From: Arthrobacter sunyaminii | GTDB taxonomy: Bacteria > Actinomycetota > Actinomycetes > Actinomycetales > Micrococcaceae | DNA: 64,000 nucleotides | Reading direction: 5' to 3' | Assembly (NCBI RefSeq): GCF_018866305.1 | Contig: NZ_CP076456.1 | Location: forward strand, 2,852,001 to 2,916,000 | In this document: positions 9,113 through 18,657 of the stretch, piece by piece | How the letters are laid out: each line of letters begins with the position of its first letter | Position numbering within the stretch: the stretch's first letter is position 1 | Program-made: the position numbers and the translations under genes | The notes under the pieces: generated by a model | The model's database searches: none | Seen by the model: the letters and a program-made list of their open reading frames with translations, nothing else | Told to the model about the DNA's origin: nothing

Positions 9113-10411
9113 TTAGACCCCTTCTACCCGCAGGACGGATGTGACTGAATTGATGATGTCCAGGCCCTTGATGGCCTCGACGGTGGCTGCCAGCGCAGCT
9201 TCGGATGCCCGGTGCGTAACGAAACGCAGCTCGGCAGACGAGGCCGTGCCGTCAGCATGGATGGTCTGGCGCATGGTTTCGATGGACACGCCGTGCTCGG
9301 CGAAAACCTGCGCCACCGCAGCCAGGACGCCCGGCTGGTCGGTAACCTGCAGGCCGATGCTGTAGCTGGTGGTGACCTTGGCGAACGGCAGAGCCGGTAC
9401 GGAGCCGGTGGGCGTTTCAGCGCCGAGCGGTCCGCCCAGGACCAGACGGCGGGCGGTGGAGACGACGTCGCCCATCACAGCCGACGCGGTGGGTGCACCG
9501 CCGGCGCCCTGGCCGTAGAACATGAGCTCGCCGGCGTTTTCTGCTTCCACGAACACTGCGTTGAAGGCACCGTGCACCGCGGCGAGAGGATGCGTGCGCG
9601 GCAGCAGCGTGGGGTGCACGCGCACACTGACGCCGGGCTCGCCGTCGTTGTCCAGCTTTTCCGCGATGGCGAGCAGCTTGATGACGAAGCCGGCGTCCTT
9701 CGCCGCTGCAATGTCATCGGCGGTGACGGAGGAGATGCCCTCGCAGGAGACGTTGGCCAGGTCGAAGTTGGTGTGGAAGGCCAGCGAGGCGAGAATGGCG
9801 CCCTTTGACGCAGCGTCATGGCCCTCGACGTCGGCGGTGGGATCGGCTTCGGCGTATCCGAGGCGCTGGGCGTCAGCCAGGGCATCGGCGAACTGGGCGC
9901 CGGTGCTGTCCATGGCGTCCAGGATGTAGTTGGTGGTGCCGTTGACGATGCCCATGACCTTGGTGATCCGGTCGCCGGAAAGGCTGTCCCGGATGGGGCG
10001 CAGGATAGGAATGGCTCCGGCGACGGCGGCTTCGTAGGCCAGCCGCACGCCGGCTGCGTCGGCCTTTTCAAACAGTGTGGCGCCGTCGGCAGCGAGCAGG
10101 GCCTTGTTGCCGGTGACCACGGAGGCGCCGTGTCCGATGGCGTGCAGCATCAGCGTGCGGGCCGGCTCCATGCCGCCCATCAGTTCGATGACGATGTCCG
10201 CGCCCTCCACCAGCTTTTCGGCGTCAGTGGTGAACAGGTTCCGCGGCAGGTCCGTGTCGCGCGGCGCGTCCGGATTGCGCACGGCGATGCCGGTCAGTTC
10301 CAGCCGGGCACCGGTGCGTGAGGCCAGGTCTTCGGCGTCGTCAAGGAGGATCCGGGCAACCTGCGAGCCAACGTTTCCGCAGCCCAACAGGGCAACTTTG
10401 AGGGTCTTCAT
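9113..10411 (-). CDS. hom: Homoserine dehydrogenase
   Basis: This 432-residue enzyme reduces aspartate semialdehyde to homoserine with NAD(P)H, at the branch between lysine and threonine/methionine. The N-terminal Rossmann motif is [12 protein letters not shown] near residues 9-20. The catalytic domain has the [11 protein letters not shown] signature near residue 152. The last 75 residues form an ACT domain ([20 protein letters not shown]), the usual site of feedback inhibition by threonine. It is monofunctional, with no aspartokinase fused. It lies 17 bases downstream of lysA. Confidence 0.97.
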   Translation of the reverse strand: MKTLKVALLGCGNVGSQVARILLDDAEDLASRTGARLELTGIAVRNPDAPRDTDLPRNLFTTDAEKLVEGADIVIELMGGMEPARTLMLHAIGHGASVVTGNKALLAADGATLFEKADAAGVRLAYEAAVAGAIPILRPIRDSLSGDRITKVMGIVNGTTNYILDAMDSTGAQFADALADAQRLGYAEADPTADVEGHDAASKGAILASLAFHTNFDLANVSCEGISSVTADDIAAAKDAGFVIKLLAIAEKLDNDGEPGVSVRVHPTLLPRTHPLAAVHGAFNAVFVEAENAGELMFYGQGAGGAPTASAVMGDVVSTARRLVLGGPLGAETPTGSVPALPFAKVTTSYSIGLQVTDQPGVLAAVAQVFAEHGVSIETMRQTIHADGTASSAELRFVTHRASEAALAATVEAIKGLDIINSVTSVLRVEGV

Positions 10412-10428
10412 GGTGCGTGCCTACTCCT

Positions 10429-11880
10429 TCAGCGATTCGGGCGGTCGGACGCCGGCGTGTCAATGTCCCGGGCCAACAGGTCTTCTTCGGTTTCTCCGCG
10501 GATAATCAGCCGTGCGGCACCGTTTGATACGGCAACCACGGGCGGACGGGCAATGTAGTTGTAGTTGCTGGACAGGGCCCAGCAGTACGCGCCCGTTCCC
10601 GGAACGGCCAGCAGATCGCCGTCACCGGTGTCCGCCGGAAGATAGACGTCCCGAACCACTATGTCCCCGCTCTCGCAGTGTTTGCCAACTACGCGTGACA
10701 TAACGGCGTCATCTTCGGACGTCCTGGAGGCAAGCACTGCCGAATAGTCGGCGTCGTACAACACGGGGCGGGCGTTGTCGCTCATGCCGCCGTCCACTGA
10801 CACGTACCGGCGTTCGGCGGTCCCGCCGTCGGCCGTGTCCACGCGGACCGTCTTGACGGTGCCGGCGCGGTACAGGGTGAAGGTGGTGGGGCCAACAATG
10901 GCACGGCCGGGCTCAATAGAGATCCGCGGCACGGCCAGGCCCAGCTCGGTGCAGGTGGTGCCGACGACGGCGGCCATCGCCTGCGCAATTTCAGCCGGCG
11001 GACGCGGGGTGTCGGCTTCGGTGTAGGCAATGCCGTAGCCGCCGCCGAGGTCCAGCTCCGGCAGTTCGACGCCGTGGGCAGCCTTGATGTCCGCCAGGAA
11101 GCCGAGCAGCCGCTTGGCGGCCAGCTCGAAGCCCTCCGGCTCAAAGATCTGCGAACCGATGTGGCAGTGCAGGCCCAGCAGCCGGATGCCCTTGGCTTCC
11201 AGCGCAGCGGCCACAGCGGCAGCGGCCGGAGATACGCCGCCGGCAGCCGGATCCGGTGCCATGGAAAGGCCGAACTTCTGGTCCTCATGGGCCGTGGCAA
11301 TGAACTCATGCGTGTGCGCATGCACTCCGGGCGTCAGCCGCAGCATCACGTTGGCCTGTTCGCCGCGGGACACCGCGAGGGCGTCCAGACGGTGCAGCTC
11401 GGCCATGCTGTCCACGACAATCCGGCCCAGGCCCATGTCCAGGGCCCGGGTCAGCTCTGCGTCGGACTTGTTGTTTCCGTGCAGTCCCAATTCAGTGCCC
11501 GGGATCCCGGCGCGAAGGGCAACGGCCAGCTCACCGCCGGAGCAGGTGTCCAGACGCAGGCCTTCTTCACGCACCCAGCGGGCCACCGCGGTGCAGAGGA
11601 ACGCCTTGCCCGCATAGTAGACGTCCACTCCCCCGCACAGGTCGGCAAAGGCGGCGTCGAAGGAGTCCTTGAAGTCCCTGGCGCGGGCGCGGAAGTCCGC
11701 TTCGGAGACCACGAACAGCGGCGTGCCGAACTCCCGTGCCAGGGCGGAGACGGACACTCCCGCCACTTCCAGTTCGCCGCTGGCGCCGCGGCTGACGTCA
11801 CGGGCCCACATTTGCGGGCGCAGCGCATTGGCGTCCGCCGGGTGGCTGAGCCATTCGGGGGCGAGCGGGGAAACAGTCAT
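10429..11880 (-). CDS. lysA: Diaminopimelate decarboxylase
   Basis: A 483-residue PLP enzyme of the alanine racemase-like fold (group IV decarboxylase) that makes L-lysine from meso-diaminopimelate. The PLP lysine is in YYAGKAF near residue 92, the HCHIGSQIFE motif lies near residue 240, and GGGYGIAY follows. The C-terminal barrel contains CESGDIV and a YCWALSSNYN stretch typical of this family. It starts three bases after the argS stop codon, a conserved actinobacterial argS-lysA pairing, so the two genes are surely co-transcribed. Confidence 0.96.
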   Translation of the reverse strand: MTVSPLAPEWLSHPADANALRPQMWARDVSRGASGELEVAGVSVSALAREFGTPLFVVSEADFRARARDFKDSFDAAFADLCGGVDVYYAGKAFLCTAVARWVREEGLRLDTCSGGELAVALRAGIPGTELGLHGNNKSDAELTRALDMGLGRIVVDSMAELHRLDALAVSRGEQANVMLRLTPGVHAHTHEFIATAHEDQKFGLSMAPDPAAGGVSPAAAAVAAALEAKGIRLLGLHCHIGSQIFEPEGFELAAKRLLGFLADIKAAHGVELPELDLGGGYGIAYTEADTPRPPAEIAQAMAAVVGTTCTELGLAVPRISIEPGRAIVGPTTFTLYRAGTVKTVRVDTADGGTAERRYVSVDGGMSDNARPVLYDADYSAVLASRTSEDDAVMSRVVGKHCESGDIVVRDVYLPADTGDGDLLAVPGTGAYCWALSSNYNYIARPPVVAVSNGAARLIIRGETEEDLLARDIDTPASDRPNR

Positions 11881-11883
11881 GAA

Positions 11884-13533
11884 TTACATCCGTTCCGGTG
11901 CGGAGACTCCCAGCAGGCCAAGGCCGTTGGCCAGGACCTGGCGGGTGGCAAGGTTCAGCCACAGGCGGGTGCGGTTCACATCGGTGATTTCCTCGTCGCC
12001 CTGGGGGGCGATCCGGCAGGCGTCGTACCAGCGGTGGTAGGTGCCGGCGATGACTTCCAGATGGCGGGCCACGCGGTGCGGTTCACGGAAGGCGCTGGCC
12101 TGCGCGACGACGCCGGGGTACTGTCCCAGCGCGGCCAGCAGTTCACCTTCGGTGGGGTGGGTCAGCAGCGACGCGTCGAACCCTGAATCGTCCACGCCGG
12201 CGGCCTCGGCGTTGCGGGCCAGGGCGTAGGTGCGGGCGTGGGCGTACTGAACGTAGAACACCGGGTTCTCGTTGCTGCGCCTGGTCAGCAGGTCCAGGTC
12301 AATGTCAATGTTGGAGTCGGCGGAGAAACGGGCCAGCGTGTAGCGGGCAGCATCCACGCCCACGGCGTCCACGAGGTCCTCGAGCGTGACCACGGTGCCG
12401 TTGCGCTTGGACATGCGCACGGGCTTGCCGTCCTTGACCAGGTTCACCATCTGGCCGATCAGCACCTCAACACACTCCGGGTCGTGCCCCAGGGCGGCGG
12501 CAGCGGCCTTGAGCCGGGCCACATAGCCGTGGTGGTCGGCGCCGAGCATGTAGAAGTTCAGGTCAAAGCCGCGGTCGCGCTTGTTCTGGATGTAAGCGAT
12601 ATCCCCGGCGATGTAGGCGGCGTTGCCGTCGGACTTGATGACCACGCGGTCCTTGTCATCACCGAACTCGGAAGAGTTCAGCCACCAGGCGCCGTCCTTT
12701 TCGTACAGGTTCTTGGAGCCCTTGAGCTGTTCCAGGAGCTTGTCTACCTGGCCGTTTTCGTGCAGGGAATCCTCATGGAAGAAGACGTCAAAGTCCACGC
12801 CGAAGTTGTGCAGGGATTCCTTGATGTCGGCAAACATAAAGTCGACTCCGGCGGCCCGGAAGTGTTCCTGCGCTTCGGCGTCGGGCAGTTCCATGATGTC
12901 CTGTTCAGCGGCCAGGATGCGGTTGGCGATGTCCTCGATGTAACCGCCGGCGTAGCCGTCTTCGGGAGCCGGCTCGCCCTTGGCCGAGGCCAGCAGGGAC
13001 CGGGCGAAGCGGTCAATCTGCGCACCGTGGTCATTGAAGTAGTACTCGCGGGTGACTTCGGCGCCCTGGGAGGAGAAGATCCGGGCCAGGGCGTCGCCGA
13101 CGGCGGCCCAGCGGGTTCCGCCCAGGTGGATGGGCCCGGTGGGGTTGGCGGAGACGAACTCCAGGTTGATCCGGGTGCCCTTGAGGACTTCCGAGGTGCC
13201 GTAGGACTCGCCGGCATCAACAATGGTCTTGACCAGCTCACCGGCGGCACCGGCGTCGAGCGTAATGTTCAGGAAGCCGGGCCCGGCAATGTCCACCTTG
13301 GCGACGCCGTCGATCTTTTCGAGGCGTCCCTTGAGGATTTCCGCGAACTGGCGGGGATTCATTCCGGCCTGCTTGGAAAGCTGCAGGGCAATATTGGTGG
13401 CCCAGTCGCCGTGGTCGCGGTTCTTCGGACGCTCCACGCGCACCTCCCGGGGCACGTCGATGCTGAAATCACCGGCATCGATGGCGTCTTGGAGGCAGGC
13501 AGTTACGGCGGAGGAAAGTTCTTCAGGAGTCAC
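11884..13533 (-). CDS. argS: Arginyl-tRNA synthetase
   Basis: A 549-residue class I aminoacyl-tRNA synthetase that charges tRNA-Arg. The order of parts is normal: an N-terminal additional domain, the HIGH-type motif HLGGTRWAA near residue 135, the KMSKS-type motif VRMSKRNGT near residue 374, and a C-terminal anticodon-binding helical domain. The GTG start at 13531-13533 is preceded by a -10 box at the exact distance expected of a leaderless transcript, and there is no ribosome-binding site. It heads the lysine/threonine operon. Confidence 0.97.
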   Translation of the reverse strand: MTPEELSSAVTACLQDAIDAGDFSIDVPREVRVERPKNRDHGDWATNIALQLSKQAGMNPRQFAEILKGRLEKIDGVAKVDIAGPGFLNITLDAGAAGELVKTIVDAGESYGTSEVLKGTRINLEFVSANPTGPIHLGGTRWAAVGDALARIFSSQGAEVTREYYFNDHGAQIDRFARSLLASAKGEPAPEDGYAGGYIEDIANRILAAEQDIMELPDAEAQEHFRAAGVDFMFADIKESLHNFGVDFDVFFHEDSLHENGQVDKLLEQLKGSKNLYEKDGAWWLNSSEFGDDKDRVVIKSDGNAAYIAGDIAYIQNKRDRGFDLNFYMLGADHHGYVARLKAAAAALGHDPECVEVLIGQMVNLVKDGKPVRMSKRNGTVVTLEDLVDAVGVDAARYTLARFSADSNIDIDLDLLTRRSNENPVFYVQYAHARTYALARNAEAAGVDDSGFDASLLTHPTEGELLAALGQYPGVVAQASAFREPHRVARHLEVIAGTYHRWYDACRIAPQGDEEITDVNRTRLWLNLATRQVLANGLGLLGVSAPERM

Positions 13534-13539
13534 CGGTTA

Positions 13540-13545
13540 AGCATA
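13540..13545 (-). promoter_or_regulatory. Candidate -10 box for leaderless argS transcript
   Basis: TATGCT on the minus strand is followed by exactly six bases and then the argS GTG codon. The expected transcription start is the G of the start codon. No Shine-Dalgarno sequence is seen and no recognisable -35 box is present. Confidence 0.5.
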
Positions 13546-13702
13546 GCCTCCGGGCAGGTGCCGGTCCGCGAACTGTGACGACGCCGCGGACTGCCCCGGC
13601 TGTCCCCTGGTCCGCCCGGTGGGCAAATCAACACCCCGCGCACAGGCGAAGCGCAACCGAATACGTTGTAATGGATAGGGATCCCGCCTCCAAGGAGAGA
13701 AA

Positions 13703-14146
13703 TTGACCCCCTCACACAAGACCATGCTGTTCGCCGCCGCTTCCCTGACCCTGGCTTCTGCCGCCTGCGCCCCGGCGGCCGACGACGGCGCCTCCGCCGA
13801 CCCGGAATCTGCACCCCCGGCTGCCGGATCAGCTGTCCGGACCGGCAACTACGCCGACGGGGAATACTCCGCGCAGGGCAGCTACATTCCCCCGTCCAAC
13901 CAAACCGAGGAAGTGGACGTGACCCTGACGCTGGAAGGCAATGTGGTCACCTCCCTGGACGTTCAAACGTCCGGCAACAACCCCACATCCAAGCAGTACC
14001 AGCGCGAATTCACCTCCGGCATCCAGGAACAGGTCGTGGGCAAAAACCTTGATGAGCTTGACGTGGACAAGGTTGCCGGCTCGTCCCTGACCAGCTCCGG
14101 TTTCAACAAGGCGCTGGACGCCATCCGGACGGAAGCCGCGAGCTGA
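13703..14146 (+). CDS. FMN-binding domain lipoprotein (flavinylated electron carrier)
   Basis: A 147-residue exported protein. Residues 1-22 form a signal peptide ending in ASAAC, a loose lipobox with Cys22 as lipid anchor. Residues about 25-45 are an Ala/Pro/Ser linker. Residues about 48-145 form an FMN-binding (NqrC/RnfG-like) domain. The sequence AGSSLTSSG at 125-133 aligns with the SGAT-x-T flavinylation motif, which would make Ser128 (or Thr130) the covalent FMN site. Serine at the acceptor position instead of threonine is less common. The TTG start follows an excellent AAGGAGAG site. The apbE gene eight bases downstream encodes the enzyme that would attach FMN. Confidence 0.85.
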   Translation: MTPSHKTMLFAAASLTLASAACAPAADDGASADPESAPPAAGSAVRTGNYADGEYSAQGSYIPPSNQTEEVDVTLTLEGNVVTSLDVQTSGNNPTSKQYQREFTSGIQEQVVGKNLDELDVDKVAGSSLTSSGFNKALDAIRTEAAS

Positions 14147-14153
14147 CGCTTCC

Positions 14154-15020
14154 ATGCCGGATTTCAGCTTCGAGGCCATCGGCACCGCCTGGACCGTGAG
14201 CACCGCCGCCCCGGTGACTGAGCAGGAACGGGCAGCCGTCACGGAGCTGGTGGACTGCTATGACCGGACCTACTCGCGTTTCCGGCAGGACTCGGTCATC
14301 GCACCGCTTGCCGCATCGCCGGGAACCGTGGACCTTCCGGTGTCCGCCGCACCGCTGCTTTCCCTCTTCGATACCCTGAACCGGCTCAGCGGGGGCGCCG
14401 TGAATCCTTTGGTGGGCTCGTCGCTGGAGAAGCTCGGCTACGACGCGGCGTACTCGTTTGCCGCCGCGGCCCCCTCCCCGGCACCGGACTGGGCGGCCTC
14501 GGTGTCCTGGCAGGTGCTTGGTGACCGGACCGTGCTGAGCACCTCGGTGCCGGTGACTTTCGACATTGGCGCCGCGGGAAAGGGACAGCTTGTTGACCTG
14601 GTCTTTGAACTGCTGCGCGCGGCCGGGCACCGGGAGCTGACAGTGGACGCCGGTTCCGACCTGAGGCACCGCGGCCCCCGTGCCCTGCGGGTGGCCCTGG
14701 AACACCCGTATGACACCACGCAGGCCATCGGCGTGCTTCCGCTGCAAAGCCGCGCGCTGTGCGCCTCGGCGTCCAACCGCCGGCAATGGGGAGACGGGCT
14801 GCACCATATTGTTGATGCAGGGACCGGCCGTCCCGTGGAGACGGTGGCAGCCGCCTGGGTGCTGGCGGATAACGCCATGACCGCCGACGGGCTGGCCACC
14901 GCACTGTTTTTCACCGACCCCGGCACGCTCGCCGAAGAATTCGCCTTTGACTATGTGCGGATGTTTTCGGACGGGCGGGCCACTTTCTCAGATGCCATGG
15001 CTGGAGTTCTTTTTTCATGA
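14154..15020 (+). CDS. apbE: FAD:protein FMN transferase (ApbE family)
   Basis: A 288-residue ApbE enzyme that transfers FMN from FAD to a Ser/Thr of an FMN-binding domain. Family features seen are the FEAIGTAWTV start strand, the YDRTYSRFRQDS segment near residues 40-51, the FDIGAAGKGQLVD motif near residues 138-150, and the C-terminal NAMTADGLATALF motif near residue 242, which holds the Mg-binding site. No signal peptide is visible, so the enzyme appears cytoplasmic or is exported without a classical signal, which is odd for an extracytoplasmic substrate. It sits between its likely substrate gene and the membrane reductase, and overlaps the latter by four bases (ATGA). Confidence 0.92.
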   Translation: MPDFSFEAIGTAWTVSTAAPVTEQERAAVTELVDCYDRTYSRFRQDSVIAPLAASPGTVDLPVSAAPLLSLFDTLNRLSGGAVNPLVGSSLEKLGYDAAYSFAAAAPSPAPDWAASVSWQVLGDRTVLSTSVPVTFDIGAAGKGQLVDLVFELLRAAGHRELTVDAGSDLRHRGPRALRVALEHPYDTTQAIGVLPLQSRALCASASNRRQWGDGLHHIVDAGTGRPVETVAAAWVLADNAMTADGLATALFFTDPGTLAEEFAFDYVRMFSDGRATFSDAMAGVLFS

Positions 15021-16567
15021 GTCTTTCCCTGTCCGCCGCGTCCCGCAGGCTGGACGCTTTCGCCGGCCGCTGGACGATGTACCGGCTGACCACCCTGCTC
15101 CTGCTGGCGATGACGGCGTGGTCCTTTGTGCTTTCCGCGGCGGGGCAGCTGTTCTACACCCCGGCCGAGCTCGCCGCCACCGCAGCCACCGCCGTCGTGT
15201 CCGCCCTGGTGGCCAGCCGGGTCATGGGACTGCTCTTCCGGACCCGCCCGCAGACCGACTCCTCCATCATCACCGGGTTGTTGCTCTACTTCCTTTTCTG
15301 GCCCACCACCGAAGGATCCCAGCTGTTGACCGTGGCACTCGCGGCCGGGGCTGCCACGGCATCCAAGTACCTGCTGGTGTGGCACGGCCGGCACATCTTC
15401 AACCCCGCCGCTTTCGGAGCCGCAGTGTTGGCTGTGACGGGCCTCAACAGCGCCGTGTGGTGGGTTGCGGCTCCGCTGATGCTCGTAGTGGTCCTGCCCG
15501 CCGCGGTGCTGATCCTCTACCGCAACCGGCTGCTGCCGATGGCCGGCGTGTTCCTGCTGGCCTCGGGAGCGATCATCGTGGCACGGTTCCTGTCCGGCGG
15601 GGAACCGCTGACGACGGCGCTTGCCACCCTGATCGCTTCCTATCCGGTGCTGTTCTTTGCCGGCTTCATGCTGTCCGAGCCGCTGACGCTGCCGCCCCGG
15701 CGCGTCCAGCGCCTGCTGGAAGCCGCCGTCGTCGGCGTCCTGTTCGCCGTGCCGCTGAACCTTGGACCCGTGTATATGTCCCCCGAGCTCGCCCTGCTCA
15801 TCGGGAACCTGCTGGCCTTTGCCTTGGCACCGCGTGCAGGCATCAGACTGCGGCTGCGCGAAAACCGGGCCCTGACACCCACGGCGAGGGAGCTGGTGTT
15901 CGAGCCCCTGCGACCGCTGACGTTCCGGCCGGGACAGTATGTGGAGCTGAGCCTGCCCCACGCCAGCCCCGATGCCCGCGGCGCCCGCCGCATCTTCAGC
16001 CTCACCACGGCGCCCGAAAAGCCGGACACAGTGGCCGTGGGACTGCGTGCCACAGAACCGTACAGCTCCTTCAAGTCCACCCTCCTGAAGCTGAAGCCGG
16101 GGGCCGTAATTTCCGGAACCACGGTGGCCGGGGACTTCCTGCTCCCCCGCGATCCGGGCGTTCCGCTGCTGCTGATGGCGTCCGGCGTCGGCATCACGCC
16201 GTTCATGAGCCATCTGCGTTCCCTTGCTGCCCGCGGAAGTTCCGGGGAGAGCACCGGGGGATCCCTCGGACGCGACGTGGTTCTGGTCTATGCGGCGTCC
16301 TCGGTGGAGGAGCTGGCATATGCGGCGGAACTGCACGGGATGGGAATCCGCGTTTTGGTCTGTACGCCCACCGATCCGAAGATCAGCGGATGGACTTGGC
16401 TGGGCCCCGGGCTGCCGGACGCTCAGGCGCTCGCCCAAGAGGTTCCGGACGCTGCCCGGCGTGCGGCGTATGTCTCCGGATCGCCGTCGGCTGTTGCCGC
16501 GGCACGGGCTGCGGTCCGAGGTGCCGGCGGCCGTTCCGTAAAGACGGACGCGTTCCTGGGCTATTGA
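15017..16567 (+). CDS. Membrane RnfD/NqrB-like domain fused to FAD/NAD ferredoxin-reductase-like domain
   Basis: This 516-residue protein has two parts. Residues about 20-285 form roughly eight to ten membrane segments with RnfD/NqrB-like signatures TDSSIITGLLLYFLF and HIFNPAAFGAAVLA. Residues about 290-516 are a soluble FNR-type module: FRPGQYVELSLP and RIFSLTT bind FAD, SGVGITPF binds NAD(P)H, and the chain ends in VKTDAFLGY, a typical FNR C-terminus. The likely role is to take electrons from cytoplasmic NAD(P)H and pass them across the membrane to the FMN-binding lipoprotein encoded two genes upstream. The final electron acceptor is unknown. The membrane part is shorter than full RnfD/NqrB, so ion pumping is doubtful. 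Confidence 0.8.
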   Translation: MSLSLSAASRRLDAFAGRWTMYRLTTLLLLAMTAWSFVLSAAGQLFYTPAELAATAATAVVSALVASRVMGLLFRTRPQTDSSIITGLLLYFLFWPTTEGSQLLTVALAAGAATASKYLLVWHGRHIFNPAAFGAAVLAVTGLNSAVWWVAAPLMLVVVLPAAVLILYRNRLLPMAGVFLLASGAIIVARFLSGGEPLTTALATLIASYPVLFFAGFMLSEPLTLPPRRVQRLLEAAVVGVLFAVPLNLGPVYMSPELALLIGNLLAFALAPRAGIRLRLRENRALTPTARELVFEPLRPLTFRPGQYVELSLPHASPDARGARRIFSLTTAPEKPDTVAVGLRATEPYSSFKSTLLKLKPGAVISGTTVAGDFLLPRDPGVPLLLMASGVGITPFMSHLRSLAARGSSGESTGGSLGRDVVLVYAASSVEELAYAAELHGMGIRVLVCTPTDPKISGWTWLGPGLPDAQALAQEVPDAARRAAYVSGSPSAVAAARAAVRGAGGRSVKTDAFLGY

Positions 16568-16649
16568 TTTCCGCCGCGTTTTCACACGGCGCGCCGGACC
16601 TGCTAAGCTTCTTGAGTCCCACAGGACCTGCCGGTTTACCGGTGTCCTT

Positions 16650-16722
16650 GCCCTCGTAGCTCAGGGGATAGAGCGGTTGCCTCCGGAGCAACAGGCCGTA
16701 GGTTCGAATCCTATCGAGGGCA
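16650..16722 (+). tRNA. tRNA-Arg (anticodon CCG)
   Basis: A 73-base cloverleaf. The acceptor arms GCCCTCG and CGAGGGC pair over seven bases, the anticodon stem is GTTGC/GCAAC with loop CTCCGGA, and the T arm contains GGTTCGAATCC. Anticodon CCG reads the codon CGG. The 3' CCA is not encoded (the gene ends in A followed by CAT). Confidence 0.97.
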
Positions 16723-16734
16723 CATTGAGACACG

Positions 16735-16765
16735 AAAGGACCCCGCACAGGTTGCGGGGTCCTTT
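16735..16765 (+). terminator. Intrinsic terminator after tRNA-Arg
   Basis: A perfect 13-base-pair stem (AAAGGACCCCGCA / TGCGGGGTCCTTT) with a five-base loop, followed by a short T run. It lies 12 bases after the tRNA. Confidence 0.9.
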
Positions 16766-16930
16766 TGCGTTACGGATCAACCCCGGCTCACGCTGCCCGC
16801 TGTGAGAGGGCTCCTGCTGCCGAGATGACATGGCAACCGCGGGCAGCCCAAGTATTTCCTCTCGTGTGCCGGCGAAAAACTTCCGAAAAACCCTTGCGCA
16901 AGGCGGTCTGGTCAGCGGTAGGGTGTGGCA

Positions 16931-16950
16931 CATACCAACCGGTCGGTTCC
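16931..16950. promoter_or_regulatory. Candidate TetR operator upstream of the tetR gene
   Basis: Contains AACCG-GT-CGGTT, a perfect inverted repeat, within ACCAACCGGTCGGTT at 16934-16948. The 20-base stretch matches 15 of 20 positions of a second palindrome at 24928-24947 in front of the SDR gene. It lies 66 bases before the tetR start, consistent with autorepression. Another perfect palindrome, CCTTGCGCAAGG, lies just upstream at 16892-16903. Confidence 0.65.
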
Positions 16951-17015
16951 TTCACTGAGGGAGCGTCCCGACCGGGCAAGACACCACCGCCACGAGAAAC
17001 ACGGATCACCGCCCC

Positions 17016-17615
17016 ATGAAGACCCTGAACATCAAAGAACAGCTGGCCCGCGTTTCCGTGGACCTCTTCGCCACGCAAGGCTATGCCAAAACCAGCGTCC
17101 AGCAGATTGTTGACGCGGCCGGAGTCACCAAGGGCGCCCTCTACCATTACTTCGATTCCAAGGACGATCTGCTCTTCGACATCTATGACCGCATCCTTAC
17201 ACTGCAGCACCGCAATCTCGAAGAAATCACGGCGCGGAATCTTCCGGTGGAGGAAACGGTCCGAATGGCGTGTGAAGACGTCCTCATTACTTCGATCGAA
17301 TGGATCCGCGAAGGGGCCGTCTTCTTCCGTTCCCAGCACATGCTCAGTACGGATCGGCTGGAAGAAGTAAAGAGACGGCGCCGCAGCTACAGCGAAGTCT
17401 TCGCCGCCCTGATTGTCCGCGGCCAAGCCGAAGGTGTTTTCCGCAGCGACATCCCCACCGCCGTCCTGGTGGCCAATTTCTTCGCCAATCCGCACTATCT
17501 CTCGTATTGGTACCAGCCGGACGGACCCCTGACCAAACAGCAGGTCGCGAAGCAACTGACCGATTTGTACCTCGCCGGGCTCCGGCCTGCCACATCAGGA
17601 GGATCAGCACATTGA
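17016..17615 (+). CDS. TetR/AcrR family transcriptional regulator
   Basis: A 199-residue repressor-type regulator. The N-terminal HTH covers residues about 8-50 and ends in the hallmark TKGALYHYFDSKDDLL. The C-terminal ligand domain (residues about 70-190) is helical and Arg/Trp-containing, similar in style to regulators of fatty-acid or acyl-CoA catabolism, where the ligand is often an acyl-CoA. It is followed by the oxidoreductase gene with a four-base overlap and by the transporter genes, so it most likely controls that cluster. Palindromic candidate operators occur upstream of this gene and of the SDR gene at the far end of the cluster. Confidence 0.9.
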   Translation: MKTLNIKEQLARVSVDLFATQGYAKTSVQQIVDAAGVTKGALYHYFDSKDDLLFDIYDRILTLQHRNLEEITARNLPVEETVRMACEDVLITSIEWIREGAVFFRSQHMLSTDRLEEVKRRRRSYSEVFAALIVRGQAEGVFRSDIPTAVLVANFFANPHYLSYWYQPDGPLTKQQVAKQLTDLYLAGLRPATSGGSAH

Positions 17616-18586
17616 AAGCCTGGAACGTCGTCACCCTCGCCGAACCCCGTGACGCGATGCGCCTCACGGATCAGCCCTCCCCCGCCGCCGCACCGGGCTC
17701 GCTGGTGTTGAAGACCCTTGCCGTGGCCCTGAACTTCCCTGATGTGCTGCTGTGCCGCGGGGAGTACCAGGAGAAGCCCGAGCTGCCCTTCGTGCCCGGC
17801 ATCGAACTGTGCGGCACCGTCACCGGAATCGGCGACGGCGTCACCGGCTTCCGGCTGGGCGACCGCGTGATTGCCACGCATCTGGGCGTCATGGCGGAGG
17901 AAGTGCAGGTTCCAGCCGCAACGGCCTTCCCTGCGCCCGGGTCCCTCTCCGACGCGGAAGCCGCCGCTTTGTGCATCGGCTACCAGACCGGCTACTTCGG
18001 ACTGCACCGCCGGGCACGGATAGCGCCCGGCGAAACACTGCTGGTCCATGCGGCAGCAGGAGGCGTGGGAACGGCAGCCGTGCAGTTGGGCAAGGCTGCC
18101 GGCGCCACCGTGATCGGGGTGGTGGGCAACGAAGCCAAGCGCCGGATTGCCGAAAAGGCCGGAGCGGACATCGTGGTCAACCGCAGCACCGAAGATTTTG
18201 TCGACGCTGTCAAAGAGGCAACCGGGGGCCGCGGAGCCGACGTCATCTATGACCCGGTGGGCGGTGAAACGTTTGAACGTTCAACCCGTTGCATCGCTTT
18301 TGAAGGGCGGATCATCGTCGTCGGGTTCGCCGGCGGTACCCTGCAGACCGCCCGCATGAACCACGCTTTGGTCAAGAATTACTCACTCCTCGGACTCCAC
18401 TGGGCGCTTTACACCAAGAAGGCCCCTGAACTGGTTGCCGAGGTCCATGAACAGCTCACGCTCCTGGCAGACAAGGGCTTGATCCGGCCCGTGGTCAGCG
18501 AAACCGTACCGTTCGACTCCGCTCCCGACGCCGTCCAGCGCCTGGGCGACGGCAAGACTGCAGGGCGGGTGGTGCTGACCCTGTAA
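17612..18586 (+). CDS. NADPH:quinone oxidoreductase-like zinc-independent MDR enzyme
   Basis: A 324-residue medium-chain dehydrogenase/reductase of the quinone oxidoreductase branch. The substrate part contains LNFPDVLLCRGEYQ and PFVPGIELCGTVTG, and the NADPH-binding motif is AAGGVGTAAVQLGKAAG near residues 148-164. The zinc-binding cysteine cluster of alcohol dehydrogenases is absent. The TTG start at 17612 was chosen because it follows AGGAGGA at good spacing and overlaps the tetR stop (TTGA). In this cluster the enzyme may reduce an enoyl or quinone-like intermediate of the compound taken up by the neighbouring transporter; the substrate is not readable. Confidence 0.87.
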   Translation: MKAWNVVTLAEPRDAMRLTDQPSPAAAPGSLVLKTLAVALNFPDVLLCRGEYQEKPELPFVPGIELCGTVTGIGDGVTGFRLGDRVIATHLGVMAEEVQVPAATAFPAPGSLSDAEAAALCIGYQTGYFGLHRRARIAPGETLLVHAAAGGVGTAAVQLGKAAGATVIGVVGNEAKRRIAEKAGADIVVNRSTEDFVDAVKEATGGRGADVIYDPVGGETFERSTRCIAFEGRIIVVGFAGGTLQTARMNHALVKNYSLLGLHWALYTKKAPELVAEVHEQLTLLADKGLIRPVVSETVPFDSAPDAVQRLGDGKTAGRVVLTL

Positions 18587-18657
18587 CTGAACACGCGCCC
18601 GCGTTCCCGGCACCGCGCCACTCACCGGAGCAATCTTCTCGAGACAACGGAGTACTC

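Noticed and set aside
14951..16585. Long minus-strand frame opposite the RnfD-FNR fusion
   Set aside because: Low-complexity Gly/Gln/Arg translation; the plus strand has membrane segments and FNR motifs and couples to apbE.
16723..17015. tRNA-Arg as an attachment site for an integrated element
   Set aside because: No integrase gene and no repeat of the tRNA 3' end was seen downstream. A terminator directly follows the tRNA, and the next genes look like ordinary chromosomal metabolism.
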